From: Acidithiobacillus sp. HP-2
GTDB taxonomy: Bacteria; Pseudomonadota; Gammaproteobacteria; Acidithiobacillales; Acidithiobacillaceae
Length of the DNA: 64,000 nucleotides
Reading direction: 5' to 3'
NCBI RefSeq assembly: GCF_015100155.1
Contig: NZ_JACKZA010000002.1
Location: forward strand, 62,001 to 126,000
Positions 15,329 through 25,113 of the stretch are shown in pieces. A model generated the notes under the pieces. The model searched no databases and was not told the DNA's origin. It saw only the letters and a program-made list of their open reading frames with translations. Within the stretch, counting starts at the first letter, position 1, and every line of letters begins with the position of its first letter. A program made the translations under genes and the position numbers.

Positions 15329-18300
15329 AGAAAGCCTTTCCAGCCACGCGTAAATTCCAGGCATCACCAGCAGTACCAGAGGAATTTCAGCCAGCAATCC
15401 GGAAATAATGGCGATGGCCAAAGGTGCCTGCATTTGTGCCCCGGCACCCATCCCCAAGGCCAGCGGCATGAGGGCCAAAATGGCGATAATGGCCGTCATC
15501 AGCACCGGCCGTAGCCGCGCCTTACCAGCCCGAACCAGTTCATGGGACTCCGCGGACTGCGCTTCCGCAAAAAAGAAAATCGCCGTTTCCGTGACAATGC
15601 CAACAATCATGGTCATCCCGATCATGGCGGTAATATTACGCTCGGTGCCGGTCAGCCACAGACCAACAAACACACTGCCCAAAGCCAGAAGCGCCGTAGC
15701 GAGAATACTCAGGACCACGGTAAAACGCTCGTAGAGAAACAGCAGCAATACCGTCACCAGCAGAATGGCCGCCAGCAGCACCAGCGCCAGTTCGCGCATG
15801 GACTGTTGTTGTTCGCGATACAATCCGCCATATTGCAGGTAGACCCCTCGGGGTAACTGCAGGTGGGCCAGACGGACCTTCACCTCGCCCATCACCGTAC
15901 TCATCGCCCGCCCCTCAATGCGGGCTGTCACTGCCACCATGGGTTTGAGGTTTTCGGAGTTCAGTTCCGCCTGCCCGGACTGCATACGAATTTCGGCCAC
16001 CTGCCCCAGGGTCAGATAATGCCCATCGGGGGCGATTATGGGGAGTTGTCGCAGGCGGTGAATTTCACTCCAGAGTGCATGGGGAGCGCGGACGCGGACC
16101 CCGATCATTTCCTGGCCTTGGGGTATTCGACTGACCACACGGCCCTCCATCAAGGTTTGCAACTGGCTGCTGACCTGACCGGGAGTCATTCCCGCCAGGG
16201 CCGCCTTCACCGGATCCACATGAATATCAACGGCGTCACCGGCAATGACAATCCCATCAAAAACCTCGACAACACCCGGCACCTGCCGGATTTGTCCAGC
16301 CACTTGCCGGGCCAGTTTTTGCAGCGTGTGGGGATCCGCACCGAAGAGCTTGATTTCGACCGGCTGAGGGACGGCGGTTAAATCTCCGATAAGATCTTCC
16401 ATCAGTTGCCCCGTTTGCACCCGCAACCCCGGAACCTGATTATGAACCTGCGCACGAACGCCCTGCATCACCTGCCAGATGGTGTGCTGTCGCTGCGCCT
16501 TGAGGCGGATGAAAAAGTCTCCGGTGTTCGCTTCGGTGATGCCTCCGCCCAACTGCAGACCCGTGCGCCGTGAATAACTGGCCACATCCCGATTCTGGGC
16601 GAGAATCTGCTGTACCTGATCCAGCAGTCGATCCGTTTCCGCCAGAGAAGTACCGGGAGCAGCGGTATAATCCAGCACGAAGCCCCCCTCGTCCATCGCG
16701 GGCATGAAACCACTGCCCACCTGGGTGTAGGACCATCCTCCCAACAGCAGAAAGGCCAGCACAATCAAAGATAAAAACAATGGTCGCCGCAACAGTTTTT
16801 CCAGATAGTGCCCATACATGCGGCTGAACCAGGCCAAAAAACGGCCCTGATGTTCGGCCTGCTCGGCATCCCGGGGTCTCAGGAGCAGATCGGCGAGGAG
16901 GGGCACCGCCAGATAAGCCACCAGAAAGGACACCAGCAGGGCCGCTGCAATGGAAATGGCCAATGCCTGAAAAAAAGCACCGGTAACCCCGGATAAAAAG
17001 GCCAGCGGTATAAAAATGATGATGGTTGCTGCCGATGAGCCCGCCAGGGGTTTACTCATTTCCAGGGCAGAATGCAGCACGGACACCGGCTTACCTTCAC
17101 CGGGGTTCTCGGTAATGCGGCGCATGATGTGTTCGAGCATGACCACGGCATCATCTACCACCAGGCCCACAGCTGCCGCCATGCCCCCCAGCGTCATGAT
17201 GTTAAAGCTCTGGTGCAACACATAAAGAATCAGCACGCTGGCGAGGAGCACACTGGGCAGCACGATGGCCACAATGAAGGTCAGCCGCAAGTTCCGCAAA
17301 AAAACCAGCAATACCAGAGCCGCCAAAGCTGCGCCGATAAAAATGGCATCCCGCACACTGGATGCAGCGGCGGTAATCAACTGACTCTGATCGTACCAGG
17401 TACTCAGCTTTATCCCTGCCGGAATGCTCTTGGCATCCTTGCGCAGCAGAGTCCGGATATCCTGATCAATGGCCACCGTATTGGCACCCATCTGTTGCTT
17501 GATATTGACCAGCACGGCATTTTTGCCATTGGCCGTTACTGTGGTCCACTGGGGTGCGGTTCCTACCCGGACCTCGGCAACATCGGCCAGGTCCACGACC
17601 CCGGCCGTACCGGTCTTCAGCACAATATGACGGATATCCTGCACATTTTTCAGGGGGCTTTCACTCAGAATCTGATAGAGGCGGTAGTGACGTTGCAAAC
17701 GACCCACGGCGGTAATAACATTGCCATTACTCAGTGCCTGCTCCACCGCCGTCAGACGCAGCCCATAACTCTGCAGACGCATGGGATCCACCAGCACCTG
17801 ATATTCCTCACGCGCCCCGCCCTGCACTTCGACCTGTGCCACACCGTGGATAGCCAGCAGCAGCGGCCGCAGGTCATATTCGGCATAGCGCCGCAGGGCA
17901 ACCGGATCCAGACGATCCGATGTCAGCGACAGACCCAGCACCGGAAACACAGTCGGATCCATGCGCCGCGCCGTAAACCGGGTGTCTGGCGGCAAAGCGG
18001 GCAATACCTTGTTGACTGCCGATTCCGCCTGCAACAAAGCTTCGGTCATATTGCTGCCCCAGGCAAACTGCACAGATACATCGGCGGCACCACGCGCCGT
18101 GGCAGAACGAATGCGCTCGACACCGGGAACCGCCCGTAATGCCTGTTCCAACGGCCGGGTGACCGCAATTTCCGTCTGTTGAATGGGCATGTTCCCGGAA
18201 TTTACCGAGACTTCGATCCGTGGGAAAACCACATTGGGAAACAGGGCCACCGGCATTTTCATGGCGGCCATCAGACCCGCCAGGACCAACACCAGCAACA

Positions 18301-18343
18301 GGAAAAGCATGGAACGCCGATGCTGCAGTAACCAGGCACCCAT
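15299..18343 (-). CDS. RND efflux permease (first efflux operon)
   Basis: 1014 residues with the RND pattern: a first membrane segment, a large periplasmic loop, a block of six membrane helices, a second loop, and a further helix block. The fourth helix reads GLVVDDAVVMLEH, with the two aspartates of the proton relay, as in hydrophobe/drug exporters. The heavy-metal signature of CzcA/CusA (DGAVVMVEN) is not present, so a metal substrate is unproven. Start ATG (18341-18343) overlaps the stop of the fusion protein gene. Last gene of the order outer-membrane factor, fusion protein, permease. Confidence 0.88.
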   Translation of the reverse strand: MGAWLLQHRRSMLFLLLVLVLAGLMAAMKMPVALFPNVVFPRIEVSVNSGNMPIQQTEIAVTRPLEQALRAVPGVERIRSATARGAADVSVQFAWGSNMTEALLQAESAVNKVLPALPPDTRFTARRMDPTVFPVLGLSLTSDRLDPVALRRYAEYDLRPLLLAIHGVAQVEVQGGAREEYQVLVDPMRLQSYGLRLTAVEQALSNGNVITAVGRLQRHYRLYQILSESPLKNVQDIRHIVLKTGTAGVVDLADVAEVRVGTAPQWTTVTANGKNAVLVNIKQQMGANTVAIDQDIRTLLRKDAKSIPAGIKLSTWYDQSQLITAAASSVRDAIFIGAALAALVLLVFLRNLRLTFIVAIVLPSVLLASVLILYVLHQSFNIMTLGGMAAAVGLVVDDAVVMLEHIMRRITENPGEGKPVSVLHSALEMSKPLAGSSAATIIIFIPLAFLSGVTGAFFQALAISIAAALLVSFLVAYLAVPLLADLLLRPRDAEQAEHQGRFLAWFSRMYGHYLEKLLRRPLFLSLIVLAFLLLGGWSYTQVGSGFMPAMDEGGFVLDYTAAPGTSLAETDRLLDQVQQILAQNRDVASYSRRTGLQLGGGITEANTGDFFIRLKAQRQHTIWQVMQGVRAQVHNQVPGLRVQTGQLMEDLIGDLTAVPQPVEIKLFGADPHTLQKLARQVAGQIRQVPGVVEVFDGIVIAGDAVDIHVDPVKAALAGMTPGQVSSQLQTLMEGRVVSRIPQGQEMIGVRVRAPHALWSEIHRLRQLPIIAPDGHYLTLGQVAEIRMQSGQAELNSENLKPMVAVTARIEGRAMSTVMGEVKVRLAHLQLPRGVYLQYGGLYREQQQSMRELALVLLAAILLVTVLLLFLYERFTVVLSILATALLALGSVFVGLWLTGTERNITAMIGMTMIVGIVTETAIFFFAEAQSAESHELVRAGKARLRPVLMTAIIAILALMPLALGMGAGAQMQAPLAIAIISGLLAEIPLVLLVMPGIYAWLERLSKKGSVRVIH

Positions 18344-19383
18344 CAGGATTTCCCTTCTATCCGCAAGGCCATGCCGTTTTTCAGCTCATAGTTGCCGAGA
18401 CTGACCACCGAATCCCCCGCGCTCAGCCCTTGGTTGACCGCAATCCAGCCATCCTGCTGCCAACCCGTTTTCACCCAGCGTTTTTGGGCTTTGCCCGCCA
18501 CATCCACGAAACAATAGGATTTACCGCCCTGCTGAAGAACCGCACTTTCCGGAACCGCCACAGCCTTTTGTCGATGCAGAATAATTTCCGCCTGCAGCAT
18601 GGCACCCGGCATCAAATCGGGACTTGCAGGCAAAGGCACCACCACCTGGGCCAGTCGCGTTTGCGGATCAATCTGACTATAAATCTGCCGGATTTTTCCC
18701 TGCACCGCTGCCTGCCCTCCATATACCGGGAGCAGCTGCACGGAATCTCCCACCTGTATGCGCGCCAAATCTGCCGGCTCTACCCCCAACAACACCCGCA
18801 GGGCATTAGCCGTACTCAAACTGAGCAAAGGCTGACCAGCGGGGACGAGGTCGCCCTGATGGACATGTACGATAGTTACCACCCCGTTGATGGGCGCAGA
18901 GACCTGTCCTTTTTGCAGTTGCTGCAGCCGCAACTGGATATCCTGCAAGGCGGCCCGCGCCCGGGCCAGCGATTGATCGGCCGCCTGCAGTTGGCTATTG
19001 GTCGCCAGTTGGCGCTGGCGCAGGCTTGCCACCCGTTGCTGGTCGGCAATGGCGAATTTCAGGGCAATTTCCGCCTGTTTCCGTTGCAGTTGATCGCTGA
19101 CCGAAGTCTGTATCTGCAGCAAAGGTTGTCCTTGCCTGACCCTCTGTCCGGCAGCCACCAACACCTGATTGACCAGGGTTTCGGCTGGCAGCACGATGGT
19201 CCTGCCATCTTCCGGCGCAAACTCTACGGTACCGTAGACCCGCAGCTGATCGGCCATGGACATCATGCGCGCTGGCGTAACTTTTACCAGAGCGGAAACC
19301 TCTGCCCCGGCAGATCCCGCAAACAGCAAGCACAGGCAGCATCCCCAGGCCAGAATTTTTCCGCCCGAAAACCGTGTTCTCAT
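18343..19383 (-). CDS. RND membrane fusion protein (HlyD/AcrA family)
   Basis: 346 residues with an N-terminal export signal (GGKILAWGCCLCLLFAGSAGA), a lipoyl/barrel-sandwich part split around a coiled coil rich in Gln and Arg (roughly 80-140; LQRKQAEIALKF), and beta-barrel domains after it. The ATG at 19383 is chosen because GGGAG lies nine bases upstream; a TTG five codons earlier is less likely. Its start overlaps the stop of the outer-membrane factor gene by 4 bp and its stop overlaps the permease start. Confidence 0.88.
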   Translation of the reverse strand: MRTRFSGGKILAWGCCLCLLFAGSAGAEVSALVKVTPARMMSMADQLRVYGTVEFAPEDGRTIVLPAETLVNQVLVAAGQRVRQGQPLLQIQTSVSDQLQRKQAEIALKFAIADQQRVASLRQRQLATNSQLQAADQSLARARAALQDIQLRLQQLQKGQVSAPINGVVTIVHVHQGDLVPAGQPLLSLSTANALRVLLGVEPADLARIQVGDSVQLLPVYGGQAAVQGKIRQIYSQIDPQTRLAQVVVPLPASPDLMPGAMLQAEIILHRQKAVAVPESAVLQQGGKSYCFVDVAGKAQKRWVKTGWQQDGWIAVNQGLSAGDSVVSLGNYELKNGMALRIEGKS

Positions 19384-20729
19384 TTCTGACTCTCCCAATC
19401 GGCATAAGGTACTCCAACCGCCATTTCCAGAGCGGCCTGCCGGGCGGCATAGGATTCCTGCAGCGCCAGTAATTGCAGACGCTTCGCCAGGGACTGGCTA
19501 CGTATGGTTTCATAATCCAGCAAGGGCACGTCATGTTCGGTAGCCGCCTTGCGTAAGCGGTTTTCGGCTTTCTCCAGTTCCGGAACCTGTTGCTGCAGGG
19601 GCAGGATTTCCTGGGCCAGACGGTGGAGGTCCGTCACCAGACGGTAAATGTCAGCGCGGGTCTGAAACAAACGGGCGGCATAGGCTGCCCGCAGTTGAGT
19701 ACGGGTAGCCTCGCTTTCGGCAATGGCCCCACGATTCCGGTTCCAGAGGGGAATATCCAGGGTCAAACTCGGGCTGTAGCTTTGTATATTGGAAGTATCC
19801 GCAGCCTTTCCGAAACCGATGGTGAAACCCGGATATTGACCCAGAATGGCCCGCCGTACCTGGGCTTCCTGCGCCTGATAACCGGCCCGCAGGGCCACCA
19901 GATCCAAGCGGTGCTGGTCGGCCAATTTCACTAATGACGCCGCATCGGGCATGCGTTTCCTAAGCTGCGGGGGCTTTATGTTGAGCGTCATTTTCGGGGG
20001 CAAACCAATAGCCTGGTTGAGCTTCTGGCGGGTATCCGTGACTTGTCGACCTAAGGCCAAAGCCCGATCCTGACTATCCAGCCAGGCAATTTGCCGCAGT
20101 GAAGCGGTAGTGATGGTGCTATCCCCCAGACGCAAATTTTCAGCAGCGGCTTGATACAATTTCCCGGTGGTCCTGGCCGCTGCTGCCGCGACTGCTTCCT
20201 GCGCCTGCAGATAATAAAGCTGACGGGCAAGTACGCGCGTATTACCGGCTTGCATCCACTCCTGCCAGGCGACTTGATATTGCACGGATTTCTGCTGGGC
20301 GCGGGCAATATCCAGATTGGCTGAGCGGGTAAACAGACTGGCGAGGCTCCAACTCAAACCCATGCTATAGGCATTGTAATAACCGGCTGCGACATTGCTG
20401 GGCAAGTCCGCACTGAGTGACAGTTGGGGATCGGGAAGCAGACCGGCCGCGAAAACCTGGGCCTGGGCGACCCCCAGATTGGCCCGCATGGCTCGCAACT
20501 GTGGGTTGAGCAACACCGCAATGGTTCCAAGATCCTTCCCGGAAAATGGTCCCTGCAAATCCATTGACTGGACATGGGGATGCATGCGCGCCAGTGCCGC
20601 TGCCATTTTCTGATGCAGATCCTGCCCAGAGGACAGATGCTCAGGCAAAGGCACTGCCTGATAATGCGCACATCCAGTCAGCAGTAACAACAGGCTCGCC
20701 GTGCAGGCGAACCATAATCGTAATGCCAT
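19380..20729 (-). CDS. Outer-membrane efflux factor, TolC/OprM-like lipoprotein
   Basis: 449 residues. The N terminus is a lipoprotein signal with lipobox LLTGC (Cys19-20 region), followed by two TolC-family helical repeats (ANLGVAQAQVFAAGLLPDPQL near residue 85; later PGFTIGFGKAADTS). It should form the outer-membrane duct of the efflux pump encoded just downstream. First gene of the pump operon, 92 bp after the sensor kinase gene on the same strand. Confidence 0.87.
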   Translation of the reverse strand: MALRLWFACTASLLLLLTGCAHYQAVPLPEHLSSGQDLHQKMAAALARMHPHVQSMDLQGPFSGKDLGTIAVLLNPQLRAMRANLGVAQAQVFAAGLLPDPQLSLSADLPSNVAAGYYNAYSMGLSWSLASLFTRSANLDIARAQQKSVQYQVAWQEWMQAGNTRVLARQLYYLQAQEAVAAAAARTTGKLYQAAAENLRLGDSTITTASLRQIAWLDSQDRALALGRQVTDTRQKLNQAIGLPPKMTLNIKPPQLRKRMPDAASLVKLADQHRLDLVALRAGYQAQEAQVRRAILGQYPGFTIGFGKAADTSNIQSYSPSLTLDIPLWNRNRGAIAESEATRTQLRAAYAARLFQTRADIYRLVTDLHRLAQEILPLQQQVPELEKAENRLRKAATEHDVPLLDYETIRSQSLAKRLQLLALQESYAARQAALEMAVGVPYADWESQK

Positions 20730-20821
20730 AAATCCAATGCTCCCTGAAGGTTGAGGGCTCGTAATCGGGGTGTCTGTTAGCCACCCTTCAGTCAGTATGT
20801 CATGATGGAATTAGGTGAAAC

Positions 20822-22129
20822 TTAGCCAGCTTTTTGACGGTAGATGAAATGCAACCCGGCGTGATCGGTTCGTGCTTGCAGAATAATTTCCCCGTCCATT
20901 TGTTCGGCAATACTGCGCACGATGCTCAGGCCCAAACCACTGCCGTCTCCTGCTGAACCGGGAAGCCGGTAAAAAGGATCAAATACGCGCTCCAAGGCCT
21001 CGGGCGGAATCCCCGGACCACTGTCCAGCACTTCCAGCAGTACATCATTCCCTTCGCTGCGCACCCGCACGGTCACTTCGGAATGGTCCGGGCTGTAGCG
21101 CAGGGCGTTATCCACAGCGTTGCGCAACAGGCTGTAAAAGGCAGCAAAACTACCCTGCACGCGCAAAGCTTGTTCGGCATCCATGCCAAAATCTATTTTT
21201 TTCAGCTCCGCCAGAGGATAAAGATCTTCCACAACCTGACGGGCTACGGCGGTCAGATCAACCGGTTCTATCGTGGAAACGACACTCTGCTGCCTGGCAA
21301 AACCCAGCAACTGATCCAACAAATGACGGGTCCGTTCCAAACCATCCTGTAGAGGCAACAAACGTTTTCGACTTTCCTCAAGAGAATCCGCCCGCTGCAG
21401 ATTTTGCACCTGGAGTGACAAGGCCGTTAGAGGCGTGCGTAATTCATGGGCGGCATCGGCAATAAAACGCCGCTCCTTAGCCAACAACTGCCGAATCCTT
21501 TCCAGCAGGCGATTCAGGGATTGTATAAACGGGACAATCTCCTCGGGTACCTGTTCCACAGAAAGCGGCGTGGGTCGGTCGGAATTCTGCTGATCCACGG
21601 CCTCGGCCAAGGCATGGATCGGAGCCAGACTGCGGCGGACAATAATCCGTGCAAATATCACCAACAACGGAATCAGAATCAACAAGGGCAACAGGGTCAA
21701 ACGCGCGCTGGCAAACGCTGCATCACTGCGCAGATCGGTAGATTGTGCCACGGCCAGCGCCTTATCTGGTCCCAGTCGCCGTACAAAAACCCGCCAGTCC
21801 TGATCTTTGACAGCAACCGTATGAAATCCCTGTGATAATTGCGGGGGGAGTGGCAAAGGAGTATCCAGCTTCCTACAATTTGATAAACATAGCGGTTCAA
21901 CGACAATACGTGCGTCTGGATCAATATCCACATGTCGTTGATCATAGCGGTAAGCATTCTGCCAGACCTGAGGAGGGACCAGTGCAACAATCTGCTGCAA
22001 GGAAGCATCCTGATATTCCTGGGCTTCATTCAGGGATAAAAAGAAAGCGGCCAAACCGGCCAGCAAACCTGTACAGATAATGGCAATGCTCAGGCCGATG
22101 GACAATTGCCGCTGCAAGGATTTTTTCAT
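20822..22129 (-). CDS. Two-component sensor histidine kinase (QseC-like)
   Basis: 435 residues: an N-terminal membrane segment, a periplasmic region (about 35-145), a second membrane segment near 150-170, a HAMP region, a dimerisation domain with the phospho-accepting histidine in DAAHELRTPL (about 235), and an HATPase domain with DNALRYSPD, DSGPGIPPEAL and GDGSGLGLSIV. It pairs with the regulator encoded immediately upstream (4-bp ATGA overlap) and probably controls the pump operon that follows. Signal unknown. Confidence 0.88.
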   Translation of the reverse strand: MKKSLQRQLSIGLSIAIICTGLLAGLAAFFLSLNEAQEYQDASLQQIVALVPPQVWQNAYRYDQRHVDIDPDARIVVEPLCLSNCRKLDTPLPLPPQLSQGFHTVAVKDQDWRVFVRRLGPDKALAVAQSTDLRSDAAFASARLTLLPLLILIPLLVIFARIIVRRSLAPIHALAEAVDQQNSDRPTPLSVEQVPEEIVPFIQSLNRLLERIRQLLAKERRFIADAAHELRTPLTALSLQVQNLQRADSLEESRKRLLPLQDGLERTRHLLDQLLGFARQQSVVSTIEPVDLTAVARQVVEDLYPLAELKKIDFGMDAEQALRVQGSFAAFYSLLRNAVDNALRYSPDHSEVTVRVRSEGNDVLLEVLDSGPGIPPEALERVFDPFYRLPGSAGDGSGLGLSIVRSIAEQMDGEIILQARTDHAGLHFIYRQKAG

Positions 22130-22788
22130 AATGGACGCGAAACCATCCAGCCCGCACCACGCACGTTTTTGATGACCTCCGCACCGAGTTTCTTGCGCAA
22201 AGCATGTATCAGGAAATCAATGCTGTTACTTTCTATTTCTTCGCCCCACCCATAGAGCCGTTCTTCCAGTTGTGCCCGGCTCAGTATCGCACCGGGGCGT
22301 AATAATAAAGCCTGCAGCAAGGCGAACTCCCGACGGCTCAGCAGCACACTGACTTCGCCAAGCTGCGCGATATGGGTACTTAAATCAAGCTGCAGGGATC
22401 CGCTGCTGAGCACCGGCGACCCCTGTCCACCCTGACGACGGATAATGGCACGCAAGCGCGCCAACAATTCATCCATGGCAAAAGGTTTGACCAGATAATC
22501 ATCCGCCCCCAGGTCCAAACCCTCTATCCGGTCTGATAAGGCATCCCGGGCAGATATAATAATAATCGGCAGATCACTACCCATTGCCCGCACCCGCTGC
22601 AGCACCGTACAACCATCCAGTTTGGGCAAGCCCAAATCCAGAAGAATGGCCTGATATTCCTGATTGGCAATGGCTTGCAGGGCCGTTTCACCATCACGCG
22701 TCCAATCCACAGCATAAGCGGCATCCCGCAGCGCAACAGAGATGGCTTCACCTATCATTCGGTCGTCTTCGACCAGAAGAATACGCAT
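22126..22788 (-). CDS. OmpR-family response regulator
   Basis: 220 residues: a receiver domain with acidic pocket VEDD, phospho-acceptor in ILLDLGLPKLDG (about residue 51) and conserved lysine in DYLVKPF, then a winged-helix domain ending IKNVRGAGWMVSRPL. The start at 22788 (MRILLVEDD) is preferred; the open frame extends 14 codons further without a better ribosome site. Cognate partner of the kinase encoded downstream. Confidence 0.9.
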   Translation of the reverse strand: MRILLVEDDRMIGEAISVALRDAAYAVDWTRDGETALQAIANQEYQAILLDLGLPKLDGCTVLQRVRAMGSDLPIIIISARDALSDRIEGLDLGADDYLVKPFAMDELLARLRAIIRRQGGQGSPVLSSGSLQLDLSTHIAQLGEVSVLLSRREFALLQALLLRPGAILSRAQLEERLYGWGEEIESNSIDFLIHALRKKLGAEVIKNVRGAGWMVSRPL

Positions 22789-22816
22789 TTTGAGTGTCAC
22801 CCCCCACAAACACAGA

Positions 22817-22840
22817 CAAAACCCGCTCAAAAGAGCGGGT
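22817..22840 (-). terminator. Intrinsic terminator downstream of the PepSY gene
   Basis: On the minus strand ACCCGCTC (from 22840) pairs with GAGCGGGT (to 22821) around TTTT and runs into TTTG. It closes the minus-strand genes ending at 22867 and separates them from the response regulator gene. Confidence 0.65.
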
Positions 22841-22866
22841 CAGCACCGATTAAAAACTATAAGGCC

Positions 22867-23178
22867 TTAATCCGCATGGTCACCCTCAACGGAGTTCTCC
22901 AGAATGGCACCGGTCATGGCATCAACACCGACTTCATGACTGACATGCCCTTTTTTGATCACGAAAGAATATCGTAAGCCACTGCCGCCTTTTTCTTTCT
23001 CCAGCTCCTGATCGGTGATGTTACCGGGATAAGTCCGTAAAGCCGTAGCGCGTGCCTGGGCAATACTGATCTTCGCTTTTCCAGCCAATTCCTGGCCGGT
23101 AAAAGCATAAGCACCAAAAGCAGACAGCAATAACACCCCGCCCACAATACCGCCCACCAGCCGTATAGATATCTTCAT
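22867..23178 (-). CDS. PepSY-domain periplasmic protein
   Basis: 103 residues: an N-terminal signal or membrane anchor (VGGIVGGVLLLSAFGAYAF) and one PepSY domain (KISIAQARATALRTYPGNI; YSFVIKKGHVSHEVGVDAMTG). PepSY proteins occur beside reductases and metal systems; their molecular role is poorly defined. It is the last member of the minus-strand series receptor, beta-propeller, cytochrome, PepSY. Confidence 0.8.
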   Translation of the reverse strand: MKISIRLVGGIVGGVLLLSAFGAYAFTGQELAGKAKISIAQARATALRTYPGNITDQELEKEKGGSGLRYSFVIKKGHVSHEVGVDAMTGAILENSVEGDHAD

Positions 23179-23269
23179 GATTTTGCTCCTGTTACCTGCG
23201 TTAAATGATGGATGGATCCCATTGACCCCTTCCGTTTACGCACTATACCGCTCCGGTATTAGCCCAAAA

Positions 23270-23851
23270 TTAGGGAATAAATATTCGCAAAATCCGTGGG
23301 GTACGCAATGCATGCAGCAGAGCCATGGCAATATGACCCCACCAGTAAGCCCATACCAGATTGGCAATCAGGGAATGGATGGCATGGGGAATGCCATAAG
23401 CATCGCCGGGCTTGACGCCGCCAGCCGCATAAATCATCACAAACATCACCACCCCCGAAGCCCCCATGGTGGAAATGGCCAGAAGACCCAAACCATGGAC
23501 CAGGCCCGGTAATCCGCCACGCATACCCGCCGGGGGGAAAATACCGCGTGTCGCACCCTGAATATCTTTGCCAATACGCTGCAGATAAACCCCATGATAG
23601 GGAAACAGATGGGCACGTAATTGAGCGTTCCCGGCAACAACCAGCCAGAACAGGATGATCACCAGGGTACTGGCCATCCCCACCCACATATGGGATACAA
23701 ACAGAAAGTGCCGAAACGCTGAAATACCTACATGTTTCCAGATGGCTTTCATGTCCAGCTCGCTCATCAACTGAAAGGTGATGAACAGCGCCAAAAAAAT
23801 ATGCAGCCACTTGACACTGCGTGGCCAGGGTAAGCTATCTGATCCGTGCAT
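23270..23851 (-). CDS. b-type cytochrome (cytochrome b561 / hydrogenase cytochrome-b-like)
   Basis: 193 residues with about four membrane helices carrying histidines at suitable positions for heme ligation (KWLHIFL; FVSHMWVG; LVHGLGLLA; HAIHSLIANLVWAYWWGHIAMALLH). This is the di-heme b561/Ni-Fe-hydrogenase-b family layout, which moves electrons between quinol and a periplasmic acceptor. The start at 23851 (MHGSDSLPWPR) follows AAAGGG; the frame is open 36 codons further without support. The substrate may be a metal handled by the neighbouring receptor system; this is inference. Confidence 0.75.
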   Translation of the reverse strand: MHGSDSLPWPRSVKWLHIFLALFITFQLMSELDMKAIWKHVGISAFRHFLFVSHMWVGMASTLVIILFWLVVAGNAQLRAHLFPYHGVYLQRIGKDIQGATRGIFPPAGMRGGLPGLVHGLGLLAISTMGASGVVMFVMIYAAGGVKPGDAYGIPHAIHSLIANLVWAYWWGHIAMALLHALRTPRILRIFIP

Positions 23852-23955
23852 CGATGAAACCCTTTTTATAAAATGTCCGGTTGCTTGGTTAAAAAACGAC
23901 CTGCTTATGGCAAGTCGTGAATTATAGCTATGAGTAGCAACCGGAAGTCTATCCC

Positions 23956-25032
23956 TCAATCATGGACAGGCTGATACACATAAACCGCATGCGCCTCGCC
24001 CACATAAACAAAAATCTTGTGGTTACCAGGGTCTACCGCTCCAGTATGGGTCTTGCCATAACCGGTAGAGACAAAAGTAACCGGCTTCATGGTTCGGGCA
24101 TTGTAGACATTGAAGCCTTTGGCATTACTTTCAAAGGCATAAACCAAATGATAGGCCGGATCATAGGCAACCTGATCAATACCGGCTCGCGCAGGCAACT
24201 GCTTGAGCACTTTCAAATTGCCCGCATTAAAGACAAAAATCCGGGAACCCGTAGTGCCCACCCAAAGTGTATGGTTTTCCGGATCAACAATTTGTCCCTT
24301 GGTATCAGGATGATGCTTTGTCGCTGAGACCAGAAAGTAAGGAGCAACATTGGTCTTGTCTTCAATTTGCCCGTTCAGAAAATTGATTTTTTCTTCCCAG
24401 GAATCATCCGGCATGTACAACAAATGCCGGGCACCGAGCAACACACCCAGATCAGGACCATGACCAGTTTCCGGATACAAGGAAATTTTCCCGACAAATT
24501 TGGGTGCTTTTCCCAGGGTATACACATCAATCCAGTTACTGTCATCCATGGCCACATAAAGACGTCCCAATTTCTGGTCCACCCAGATGCCATCAGCACC
24601 AGAACCTACCGTATCAAAGACATTAACCACCTTCCAGTCAGCCTTATTGACAACAAAAATTCTGGACTTTTTTTCAGGTACAGTATTATTGCCCGCGCCC
24701 GCCGAATGCTCCAGTTTATTGGATGTCCAATAAACGTATTGATGGTCAAAAGCCATACCATATGGACGGACAAGACCGTCACGAACCACCTTGACGAGTG
24801 CGTTCGTATCCGCATTGATGACCACGCCACCGGCATCGGTCTTTCCCATGGATACATAAATACAATGATTTGAAGGATCATAACTGACTGCATCGCCACC
24901 TTGATCCGTGGTCGGCAATGGAATAACTTTGATCAGTTTGAATGTGCTTGTTCCGGCATTGGCAACCCCCAAAAATAGCAAAAAAATGGTCATTACCGAA
25001 AGCACATATCTGGCTAGTGCGGTTTTTTTCAT
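23956..25032 (-). CDS. YncE-like periplasmic beta-propeller protein
   Basis: 358 residues with a signal peptide (MKKTALARYVLSVMTIFLL, cleavage near VANA) and repeated blade-like motifs (GGDAVSYDPSNHCIYVSMG; HTLWVGTTGSRIFVFNAGN; HTGAVDPGNHKIFVYVG), typical of the YVTN/YncE seven-blade propellers. In E. coli yncE neighbours the TonB receptor gene yncD; here too the gene follows a TonB-dependent receptor. No enzymatic residues recognised. ATG at 25032 chosen for the signal peptide directly after it; a frame open to 25095 adds 21 unlikely residues. Confidence 0.78.
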   Translation of the reverse strand: MKKTALARYVLSVMTIFLLFLGVANAGTSTFKLIKVIPLPTTDQGGDAVSYDPSNHCIYVSMGKTDAGGVVINADTNALVKVVRDGLVRPYGMAFDHQYVYWTSNKLEHSAGAGNNTVPEKKSRIFVVNKADWKVVNVFDTVGSGADGIWVDQKLGRLYVAMDDSNWIDVYTLGKAPKFVGKISLYPETGHGPDLGVLLGARHLLYMPDDSWEEKINFLNGQIEDKTNVAPYFLVSATKHHPDTKGQIVDPENHTLWVGTTGSRIFVFNAGNLKVLKQLPARAGIDQVAYDPAYHLVYAFESNAKGFNVYNARTMKPVTFVSTGYGKTHTGAVDPGNHKIFVYVGEAHAVYVYQPVHD

Positions 25033-25113
25033 ATGAATGGTTTCCCTGAAATTATTCCGTAAAAGATCACTAAAAGAGGATGGATAAATTTCCATCCCCG
25101 CTGTGCAGAGGTT

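Noticed and set aside
17072-18139. 355-codon plus-strand open frame
   Set aside because: Lies opposite the RND permease gene and has composition of an antisense shadow.
15299-18343. CzcA/CusA heavy-metal RND permease
   Set aside because: The fourth-helix motif is VDDAVVMLEH, not the DGAVVMVEN of the heavy-metal group; substrate left open.
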